Source: Opisthocomus hoazin (taxonomy: Eukaryota; Chordata; Aves; Opisthocomiformes; Opisthocomidae). Taken from it: 64,000 nucleotides of DNA. The DNA is taken from assembly GCF_030867145.1 (NCBI RefSeq), contig NC_134422.1:11852531-11916530 (forward strand), read 5' to 3'. Every line of letters starts with the position of its first letter. Position 1 is the first letter of the stretch. The notes under the pieces are model-generated. The model was not told where the DNA came from, ran no database searches, and saw only the letters and a program-made list of their open reading frames with translations. Position numbers and translations under genes: made by a program. Below, in pieces: positions 49,001-61,000 of the stretch.

Positions 49001-52000
49001 TAGGGGGTGAAGAGGATGGGAAGCAGGAGAGCAGCACACAGCTTTCAGATGGCCTTACTCACTTTAACAGAGACTTTGTTCCCCAGAATATCCTTGGATT
49101 TACGTGGCCCATTGGCTTCGTTTTTGCCACTGCTCTCCTTTTCCGCCCGCTTTCTCATGCGCAGGGTATGCCAGGAACATGACTTCCTGTTGTACCAAAA
49201 AACGCAGCAATCAAACGGCAAATCAGAGCAGGAGGGAAGGCTTTGGGAAGGGGAACCAGCATCCACATTCGCAACTACTGCAGTTCCCTAGAAGGTGAAA
49301 GCCACCGGCAATAAGCCTGTCTCAGTCTGAGCAATGAGAGTTGAAGTTAAAAACCAAACCGAACAGTTCTGCGAAGCAGATGTTGTGCCACGTGTGCTGT
49401 TCAAATGCATGGAGCAGGAAAAAGATGCCCATGATGGAAGCAGGCAGCTAGAACTCTGTCATCTGGTTTCAGGGGCTTTGCCTTGCATTGCCACAAATCA
49501 AAATTTATTTCACTTTTGCTACAGTTAAAAGGTCAATTTTGTCCTCAGTCTTCTTGCTTAAAAGCAGTGAAACAAATATAAATAGAGGAGAACGGTCTTA
49601 ACAGATTACTCAGTAGAGAAAATTAAAAAAAATTACAAAATTGAAGGTGTGGCTCCCTACATGTTGCTCAGGACGTGAATAGCTCAACAAACAGGAGCTC
49701 CGTCATTAACTTTCCAAGAGGCAAGTCACATCCTAGAACGCTGTGCCTGCCTCTCAAGACCAAGAATTTCCCATTTGATTTTGCCAATCCGGTTAGAGAG
49801 GACAGCAGTCGGCCCACGGGTTTGGGCTAGCAGGCACCATTTCCAGCACACTTTGCACCCCGCATCACTGCTCCTATCACCTTACTCTTGGAAAAAACCA
49901 AAACTAGACCATGTCACCCTTTGTAAGAGCAATGCCGTGTTGACAACATGAATTGCATATCAAAGCAGACATAAAAAATTAAGAAGAAGCCAAAATAGTT
50001 CTTAATATGGATTTCATTTGTTTTAAACAGTGGACAGGCTGGGGGGGATTTGGGAAGGGGTATGTTGTCCAAAGCGGAAAGCTCTCAAAACAGCAGTGTG
50101 ATGAGCTGGGATCCAGGTTCAAAGCATCTGCCCACCTTTAAGTCATGCAAATTTGATTTGCATGTTTAAGCCCAATGTTTGGCACATGTCACGTCTACAG
50201 TACCTTGATACATTTTACAAAGCAAGTTGCATGTAATCCAGCGATCACCTGCGATGCCAATAAAACGCAGTAGGTTAGCAAGGTAGGACTCAAAGGACGC
50301 CCCACACAGCCGACGCTCCCCCGTGAACACCGCGTCTGATTCCTGAGCGGTTTTTGGTTACACCAGCACCTGATGGCAGCTGTACAAGAGCTCCAATTAA
50401 AAAAAAAAAAAAGGAACTAACGGCCTCCCACCAGCTGCCTGCCACTGACACAGGACTGAACTGGGTCGTATCGACTGTTTGGCAACCAGGATCAGTGTCC
50501 CCACTGCAATCGGCTGCCGCGGGCAGTCACGCTGGAGCATCAGAGCATCCTGCACGTCTCGGCCGGACCCTAAGTGCTGTCTGACACTGAGCGCTCCTGG
50601 AGGAGGTCAGAATTAGATGTGCGGAGCAGAGGAAGTTATCCAGCGCTTCAGGACTGTTACCTTTAAGATATGGTAAGAGTCAAGGTCGTGGCTGATGGAC
50701 TCCCCGACCCATCGGTGAATAATACGTAGTGCCACACTACTGGATTGACCACAGATTTGTGTACAGTGTTTGTCAACAGAAGAAAGAGTTTTATAACGTA
50801 TATTAATTAGTCAATATGATCTGGCAGGCTACACAGGGCTGAAGACAACACCTGCTCCTGGTCGGTTTTTACCCATAGGACTTCTATTATTCAAGCATCT
50901 TTCTGGTTTCAGGGTTGTTTTAACTAATTTGAGTCTGAACATGTGATTTAAGACTTTAAATCTCACTGCAGTGAGAAAGAGAGAAGTGCAATGCACCTGT
51001 CTGTCAATTTAGTTATGCCTTCCTGGCCACAATTCATACGACTGCATAATCTGACGCCGAATTTGACCGTACAGCTGCCATGAAATCAGTGTCTTCACCC
51101 GGAGCCTGGTGCCGTAGGTGAATGTAAGGGCACGTGGCTGCGTGTCGTGGTCAGAGAGGAGCCCGGGAACGGCCATGGCGGAGGTGCAAGAGGGGTGCTA
51201 AGCAATTCCTTTGGCTTAACATGCAATTCGTAGCTGCATTCATTGCTGACTGACAGGCAGAGTCATCATTTCTCTTAACTGAAACTGCAGCAGAGATCAA
51301 ATTATTATTTTTGGTGAATCTGTCACAAAAATCTTTCCTTGTGCTCAATTCTGCACCTTGAGGTACTCATGTAAGGGAACACAGTTTGTAGCATATGCCA
51401 TGCATTACCGTCCAGTCATTTTAGATGTTAAAAGAAATCAACAGATATTACTGAAAAGAGGGTTGTACCTTCTGTGTTTAATACCAAAAAACCACTTTCT
51501 TGCATTAGTCATTTCAGACTGACAAATTTCTAAAAATCAGAAAAGAAAAATATATATCCACACATTTGTTAAATAAGCAACAAAATGTTATAAACAACAA
51601 CAAAAAAAAACAAAACCAAAAAAGGGTCAAACTAGTTCTTTTACCTCATTAAACATGCTCATGGGGAAAATTTATTTTACATATTTAAAATAGTACATTT
51701 AAAATTAGTTACATTACAGGTACAATGATGAACACTGCGACTATCCATTATATTGCACAACCTGACTTCATCAATATGAGTTTGTTTCTTTGCTTTTTTT
51801 CTTTTTAAATAGTGCAAAATATTTTATACAGGAATGTACTTGGATGGGGATCTTGCAAACCAAAAAAATATATTACAAAAGTTACTGCGAACAGAAAAAA
51901 AACCCAAACCAAAACAAAATAAAAAAAAGATACAAGCTGTACAAGGAAATTGCCATAGACAATAAAATTTCTCCTCCTTGAGAAGCGAACCTCAGTCCAA

Positions 52001-55000
52001 CACGGGGCCTGGATTTTTTGTGGGGTTTTTTTGCTAGATGCTGTTATAACCAATATATAGATTAGTAACTTAATACAACATAAATATAAGTCCAGTCCAA
52101 GCAGGTCCATGTTGGTGTAAAATGGTGTAACATAAACCATATCTTTAACTGTCTATGCTTTTATTTCTTTCCAAAGTATAAACAAAACCCCACGAAATGA
52201 AAATAAGCGAAACCCGAGCTATCCACCATGGCTGCCCGACGCTGTGGATTGACCACTCAGCTTGTTCCAATGGCACTGTAGATAAAAATCAGCAGGAATT
52301 CCCTACCATTTGGGTTTGTTTATTTTTATTTATTATTTTTTTTCCTCAAAAAATCCACATAGTGCTCCCAGCGAAGCCAACATGGCACTTACTTGATGCT
52401 TCCGTCGCTATTATCTGTAGTGGATTTAGTGAGGGGAGCCAAGATACTGCCGGGGATCCATCCTTCAGCAGCTGGAGAGTGGTCGTTTGCAGGCTGGTAC
52501 ACCAGGAACATGTTCTGCTGGTTGATAGCAAGGATCTGAACCACCTCGCCCTGATTCACACAGATCTCATCCTCCTTCAGTGCATAGTAATCTTTAATCA
52601 CCACCATGGAAGAGGTCCCATTGCACCCTCCCAAATCAGTCTGTGAAAATGGACACAACAGAAACCGGTGAGCAGGCGGCGCTGAGGAACCCGCCTTTTC
52701 CAGCAGCAATCCCACCACTTCATTTCCAGCCTAACTGTACCAGGGAAAAAGATAGAATCCACCTAAAGTTCACATGGGTAGAACAGGATTTTAAGGATCT
52801 GAAAGGCGGCAGTAATCTGATACAAATCCATCTCCTATTTCATATTAGATTTCACAGCTGCTAAGCAAGGGTGCCCCAGCCACGTTCTCATTTGTGTGGT
52901 GTTGCAGATGGATGATGTGTGCCGAGCCAAATCGGGAACTACCAACAAGGCTCAACGTTAGAAGCTGAACGAATGCTCACACATCTCATGATCTTAAATA
53001 TAGGTCATGTTGGAAAGTGGCTTTGGTCAACCGCAGCCAGCAGCAGGGTCCAGACCCCGCCAATGGTTACCGACTCTGGTGGTTTGCGTGCGGTGCACAT
53101 GCACCCAGATCATAACTTTCAGCTGGCACCCTGAGAGGTGTTACGTGGCGAAAGGTCTGAACTCTTCTATACCATCACAGTAGACCCCTTCAGGAATGGT
53201 TAATGGATAACAGAGAAGCCTGAATATTGCCAGTCCTGCAAATGGACATTCAGTTCACCAGGTCTGCAAACACAGTGCCCCGAAAACCACTGGGTTCAGT
53301 GCTCCAGGCTCAGGCTCTGTCTCTGTTTCCCAGCTGAAGTGCCACCCGTCTGGATGCCAGAGCTTTCACAGTCTCCGTTTAATCCCAAATCACATTACAC
53401 CATCGCCTCAGTATGTTGATTCCTGTTGACCTGGTTAGCTGACAATTAAAGCTAACTTCACAGATTGTCTATGGTATAAGAAATAGGCTATGAGATCACG
53501 TTTTATCAGAGGAGCTCAGTACCTTGCTTTGTTCATACTTGTCTCCAGGCTGTGAGTGTTCATACCCTGTGCTGCCATTGGAGGTAGATATCTTCAGGGG
53601 TGGGAGCGATGGATTACGGCTTGTAGCCTTCAAAGGTTTCTCAGACCCTACTGGAACAGAAGAATAGGGTCTGCTGTTGGGCTGAGGGACCCTACCGGTC
53701 TGGGGCCTCAGCACTGCTGAGCTACTTTCTTTGCGTTGATACTCTATGGGAGACTGTAGCGCTGCAAAAGAGGACAAGAATTAGCTATATGCTTTCAATG
53801 ACACCGCAAAGGGATGCAGAGAGTGTGGGGTGAGTCAGTTGGAACAGACATGGAAGCTGCAAACCAAATAGGAACAGGAGATGCCACCCATGGAAGCACA
53901 TGGTGCGTTCACGGCTAGACCAGACACAAGCTGTTGTACTGCACGTGAACTGAACACAGCACTCCATGCTACTGCGAAGAACAGCTTCTCTAACCAACAC
54001 AGCGGGCTAAAATATTTGCCATTTATAGCGTACATAATTGCATTCATTTTCTTTGAAATCGCAGAAATTAATCGCATCCTGTAGTCAAAATACATAAAGC
54101 CTGAATAAAAGATGCACAGCTCATTTACAGTGAATTTTGCTATCATCAGAAGACACAGGTCAAGGCCCGTAAGTCTCATTTGCGTATTCCCAAGGGAGTG
54201 TGACCACTAAACACTCTTCAGAAATTATGCACTGCAACTTGGCTCTCTGTGTGCTTTCTGTATTAACTGCTTTGGCTCAAGGAATCTGCTGGAAATGACC
54301 AGCAAGTGAGGAAGTATAGATGGCAGAAAGACATTAGTCCCAGCAGTCCAGACCTGTCCAGAAAATACCCACAAGCAATGTTAAACAGCTTAAGCCTTAA
54401 AAAAAAAAGACTGCTTGTGAGAGTGTACATTTTGTGGTCATGGAGAGAGCTTACACTGGGAAAAGGAAGGACAAAAATGCCAGATGGTAAAGAAATCAAG
54501 AATTTGTTATGTTTGGAGGAGAAGGGATCAGGGCTGGGACTCACAGTGAATGGGAAAGGAACAGATCTGCTAGGCTCAGACTACCATCTCCAGACCTATG
54601 GGTTTGGTTTTCACATGTCATGTGGCTTTAATGGATGATTGATGGTCAGTTAATACCGTGTACACGCACCAGACTAAACCTACTGGAATTCAGAGAGACC
54701 AGTCTAGCAAGAGACAGACGGAGGACATAATGCCACAGCGTCAGCCCAGCCAGGGAACCACAACAGAAGGAATGTCTTTCCCAACAAGAGGAAAAGGAAA
54801 GAAAAACAGAAAGGCTCAGCACCACACAGCATACTCTCCAGCATTCCCCTTCCAGAGAAAGGCAGGACTACTCCAACAAGAAATCACTCAATACTAAAGA
54901 ACAAGAGACTAAGAAAACAATCAAGGAGGATGTCAGATCACCATTTTCTCCGAAAGGACACAAACATAGTCCTGTAGCCGTCTGGAAGATTACTTGGCTC

Positions 55001-58000
55001 CAAAACCCATGCAGTGACCCTTGTCACGGAAGGGCTTCGTATTTACGCCACAGCAACTACCAGTTTCACTCGCTTACCTCAGCTGCAGCTGAAAACGGTT
55101 TGGTCCTGCTGCAGATTAGCCACAGAGGAGGAGAAAGGTTGGGGAGAACTTTGACAATGGTTTTGACAGTGACGGTGACATTTTCCCAGTATATACAGCA
55201 GATTAGGCTGCGAGGTCTTTCACAGTAAGATCTGAATAAATACTTCTCAATCTATCTCAAAACAATCTGTCCTACTCGGTGTTTTTAAAGGGTTTTTAGC
55301 TGAGTGTCCACTTGTGACTACTAATTCCACCGCTAACTATCACAGCGATGCCCGGCTTCCAGCCTCCTGGTCAGCATCTGTTAGTACTCTTACGAGCTTC
55401 TGGCAAAAATCAGTGTCCACATACTTCCATGTTCTCTTTCTGTCTCAAAAACTTCCACAAAACATGATTTTAAACAAAGGTACAGATCAATAGCATTTTG
55501 CTTATGAACTGTGGATGCAAATACTACGCTTTGTACGTAGCCCCGCACTCTTTAGGGCTTCCCTGTTGAAGAGATAAAATCAGAGACAGCTTGGGCAAGA
55601 ACTCACAGGGAATATTTTATTAAGTTTATGCAGCATTGGCTCAGTGTGGATTTAATATGATTTTAAAGACAGAAAACATCCTCTTTAATGAAATGCAAAG
55701 CTAAAGAACATATTTAAAGATTAGGCAGCCTCAATAAGATTACATCCTAAAAGCCACTTAAATTGTTCTGGACTGGACAGGCTTGACTGGATACAATATA
55801 ATTTTCTTGGATCTTATTTATAGGTTTAAAGTAAATCCTTAAGCCTGTGTTTTAATATAAGTCTATTTTTACTTCTAGCTTTAGAGATACTGACAATTAT
55901 GTTCCTAACCCATCAAATTCCTTGCTGGCCTCACAGAGCACAGACTAAATAGGGCGATGAAGATGCTTCAGTAGAAAAAGGGGCTCACAGGGCGGTAAGT
56001 CCTGGGAGGATAAGAGTGAATATATTAAAAATAACACAAGGAGTAAGAAAGACGTAGAAGGGACGGAAGACCCCTGCAGTAGTGTCTGTGGAGTTCTCAC
56101 AAGGTTTAAAAAAAATTTTCTGTAGCTAACCATTAGTGGAACTTATTTTTATTCCAATTAGCCCTCATTCAAAGCCAACAGCACCAACACAAAACCAGAA
56201 CATTTTGGTACCAACTGGTCAAACTGGAAACCTCATATTGCTCATCTCACCAATGTATTTAATGAATCATTTTACACTGGCTATGCGAGGCTTTTTCTAT
56301 TCCAAGTCACGAAAAGCCAATATTAAGTTTTGCAATCATGAGTGAAATGCTATTTCCCTTCTTATCTCAGCCCCAGTTCTCAAACTGTCACAGAACAGCC
56401 TTCGCGTGTAACCCTTTCCCAGTTAACTTCTGAAACGTAGATCTAAGCAAAATTAAAATTTTTTAAACCTTCATGTTGAAAAAGGGAACCTTAGTTTTGA
56501 TGTGAGCTGAAAGAGTCTCTTCAGATTTTGCAATAAAAAATACTCAAAACCCAACACCAAAATCCAAGAATCAAAAAAGCTAACAAATTGTGCCAGGCCA
56601 AACCATTCTAATTCAAGCAAAGAAGTTTCATTATTGAACATGTATTAAATTTTAAAATATAAAACTCCTTTCCAACACAAGCTCCATAAAAAAAAGCTGT
56701 TTTGAAATGAATAATGCAAACCAGTTTTGGAAGCATCCAAAGTAATGATTCCCACTTTGTTACAACCAAACAAAAGAGGTACTATTTTTAGATTTTTCCT
56801 CCAGCCCTGGTTCCTCCTCTTTCCCTCATCCAGTCACAAGCAAGAACAAGCTGAAATTGTTAACTGCATTTGATTCCTCTGTATTTTCAAAATACACACT
56901 TCTGGTGATCATGTGTGTTTGTTTGTGTGGTTTTTTCAGAAATACAGCTTTAATGTGAAATACTATTTCAAGCCACCCCGAATCTATTCCTAAAGCAAAG
57001 CTGACGTTTTGGAAAGGCCCCTGCTCACGCGCAGCTCCCATGGTTCCTAGGAGAAACAAGCCCAGATGTTTCCTTGCCCTCTCTTTTGTTTTTGTTGAAA
57101 GCAGCTGCTGCCCCGCAGAGTTTGGGCCTGTCAGGGGGCGGATGGTGAGGCAGCCTTTGTCCTACCTCATGTCCTCAGCTTGTAGCACACGGTGACGTTG
57201 AATAGGAGGTTCCTGGGGATAAGCCTTGCTCTGAGTAAGCGGGAGATACTGTGTAGATACAATGGCAACCCAGCTTCAACATGTTCTTGGGAGGGGACTG
57301 GATTTAAAATCTCCCTGTAGAACGGAAAGCACCAGGCGACAGAGCCCTGCCAGTCCCGGCACTTCTAAAGGAACTTGCACAAAAGTACCACCCAAGGCAC
57401 ATCACCCATGGAAGGACTTGAGACCTGAACATGAACCTGACCGATATACGCAGGACAACTGCACAGGGCCCCACCACCCACTTACGCAGGGAGCTGGCAG
57501 GCTGCCAAAACCAGTCCACGAGATGCTGCTAATAGAGCCAGGCCAGAATGACCAGGGGTCTTTAATGCAAGATGGGGCTCCAGCAGCTTCTCCGGGTGGG
57601 CTCCAGGGCCATGCAGCAGTTCAGATCATGCTTGCCTGGCCCTTCTTCCATTCTTCACCTTCCCACCAGGCAGACCTGGCACGCAGGACAGAGACCTCTG
57701 CACAGTGGCACCGAGGTGGTCTCTTTTCAAAGACCTTCTGTAAATTATGAGGACACTTTCCCACATACTCTGTGGATACCACCTGACCCAGTACTTAATG
57801 ACAGGCAGACCGGGGTCTAGTTTTCTCCTTGGGATTTTCCTTATGAAAAGAAGGTGCTGAATGTTTTTCTCTTAGAGGGAACAAAGACACAAAGATTCTA
57901 AATCTCATTTAGTGTCACAGTTTGGGAAACAAAGACCATGTACGTACCATTTAGGAAATCTCTTTGTGTGTCCAGGACCTGGTTGATGTCATGTACCCAA

Positions 58001-61000
58001 GCTTGTTGAATTTCTGGATTAGCTGCCTGTAAAATGACTCTCTCTGATGTTTCCCGGCCCATAAGAGCAAACTTGCAAGGATCATTGTCCACGTTTTCTT
58101 CAATTATAAGGTAGCTCATCTGAAACAAGCCAAAGTAAGCATGTGTTATATGGAGCATGGGTTAACATTACTCAAGAATCAGAACAGAACTGTTACGAAA
58201 AGTTCCTGAAAATAATTGAGTGCAATAACAGACTGTCAGATCACAATCAGAAGAATTTGCCTCATCTAGATTTAGGCAGATTAATCTTAAGCTTAAATAT
58301 GATGCTTCATAAAGCTCTGACAGATGTACCAGACATCCGTCTGCCTTGCCTTGCATTACAACTTCTATTTTAAGGTAACATAGACCTGACTGATGTGCTA
58401 AAAATTTACTGTAACCTGTAAACAGAGTTAAAATGTTCCTATTAAGATGTTAATAAAGTCTATCATTCCTCAAATTTAAATAAGTGCTTACATTTCTTAT
58501 CCTCCATGGGAAAGAAAGTCTCAGTCATTAGAGTATTTTAAAAATAGAATGGACCATGCACAGGGATATACCGAAAAAAAAGAGCAGTTCTCCCTTGATG
58601 CTCCACAGATCATCTTATTTCCAGCAGATTAGAGTCATCTGCGCGCAATCACTTCACTTGACTGTAGTCACAGATACACTTTCTGGAAATCTCATGGGTG
58701 GCAATTTCAGCTCCTGTCCTGCCCTTGTGAGGCTTCTGTTTAAGTGTTCCCATAACTTTACATTTTCCTGAGCTACCTATATTTATGACAGTAAACAAGA
58801 ATAGGTTGGCACAGACTTTCAAAAAAAGAGAGAGAGTCTTCATGTCAAAAGCAGACAGCTCTGAAGACTAAGGCAGTAACGTCCCTCTAGAAGAAGTCTA
58901 TCTCCCGTTGCTCTGAATATCTGTCAAGGTATGGAGAGATCCACTCCACATCTGAATACTGTCCAGCATTCAAATTGCAAGATGGAAGGATCCTCTTCCT
59001 TATCTTCTAGGGGTCCCTGTGAAGTTAGGGGGACATGCAGGAACTCCTCTGACATGGGTACAAGGAAAGGGACAGACAGTGAGCCTGGACAATGTTCTTC
59101 CTCCTGTTCTGAGCTCTTGCTCCTCTGGTTGAGAGTCAAAGCAAGCAAGTCAATCCTGGTGTGACTCCAGGAAAAAGACTTGTAGGTCAGAGTCCCTCAC
59201 CTCCTATTTGTATCTCAGGGAGATGCGTTTGCCAAGGCTGCCCACTTAGGTATTTCAAGAGTCTGAAAAGTATCCAACTGAGAAGTATCCAAGAAGGGAT
59301 GTGCAATTTCTGAACGCTAACTACCTCACTGCATTAAAGAAGGGTTCCTCGCTAATGTAGGACATCCAGCTGAAGCGTCTATTACAGTTTGAGCATGACA
59401 GATCTTGGAGAACATTATTTAGGGAGTCTCATCTCCCTGACAGACCAGAACCATTTGAAGTCAAATGCACTTCTTACTCTAACAGAGAGGCCACTGTTCA
59501 CAGTCACTGCTGTGACACAGAGGAAAGAAATGGGATCTCTGGTGCTGGCTAGGTCCTTCTGCTGTGTGGGAGGACATGACCAACAGGGAAACAGCCTACA
59601 TCTCCCTGGGAGTGTCTCCCAGAGAACTGGGCAACTATGACTACAGATGATATCAAAGCTAGCCAAAGATGGCTACTCAGTCCTGATAACTGCTGCGAAG
59701 ATGGGTTCTACCTGCCCAGCAGGATCTTGTCAGCGCTCAAAGGTCAACGACACTTGGTCCTAGCTGACAGTGTAAAGCCTCCTCAAACTCTGGCTCATGA
59801 ACTCAGACCAGATGCAATTTCTGGACGCCCACTTTTAGGGCAGGGTTATGAAAGCCGAGTGATGAGGCAGCCTGTTTACATGACACCTTTGGACAGAGTG
59901 CCTCTTGACAGGGAATCACCCAGCTCAGGTTCAGGCTCCACTGCAATGTGAGGATGCCTGGGGTACAAGGAGGCAAGGAACGGTCCTGCTACAGGGAATG
60001 GTCCCGCACCATTGCGGGCCACAGCTCATCTCTGTGGGAAAGCAAGAGAGAAATGCCAAAGCAGACAGAAGCCGAAGCAGGGGTGGGGAGGCAGGGTTGG
60101 AGCTGCCGACACACAGCCTCTGCACTGCGGTGGGGGAGATGCACACGGGGCCTCGGGGGATCCCACGCTCGCTGTAGGCACTCAACAGGAGAATGAGCTG
60201 TTTGCCAAATGAAGAAAAGAGGGACTGGAAAATTATCACACAAAAATTTTGAACTCAGGCAGTGGGAACAGCATTGCTTTCATAGGCTGTTTACCTAGAA
60301 AAGCAACTCGCACCCTTGAGGCAAGCTAATTTTATTGACGTTAGGAGAGATTTATTTTTCTCTCTTTATCTACAATATACAATTCAGGAATTGTTTCCTG
60401 CAGATAAAAGCCTCATTGTTATACATACAATAAACTGAAGTAAAAATGATTCATGTTGTTTCCATATTCAACTTTAATAATGATTTAAATCAGCAATAAG
60501 ATAAAATCAAAGCTGATCATCTAAATCAAGATGATTGTTTATTTGTACACTTTAGGTTTTTCCTTTATAGCTTTTTCTTCTTTTATATAAAAATAAAATA
60601 TATTTTATTTGGTTGGAAATTATGAAATACACTGACTTGCAAATAGATATAGGCTTTTCAGTAAATGCTGCAGCTTCTGTCAGCCAAGAAGATGCCTTCA
60701 TTTCAGTAAATATGCTGTTTATCATAGATTTGTTTAGTTATCTATGGTTAATATGCATTACTTCACCTGATATTGTTCTCTTCTATCTCACATTAATGTA
60801 CCATTTAACATTTAGAGCAAACACAATGCATTCTCCCACATCTCTTTTTAACCTGTACCTTTGTAAAGGAAATCAATCCCAGGCTGGATTTCCCAGCTTT
60901 GAACAATTCAAACGACATTCAAATGAACCAGTGACTTTGCTCCTTCTGCAGGCACAGCAAAGGCTGTTCTATCAGGACATCTATCACGTTCTGTCATTCA

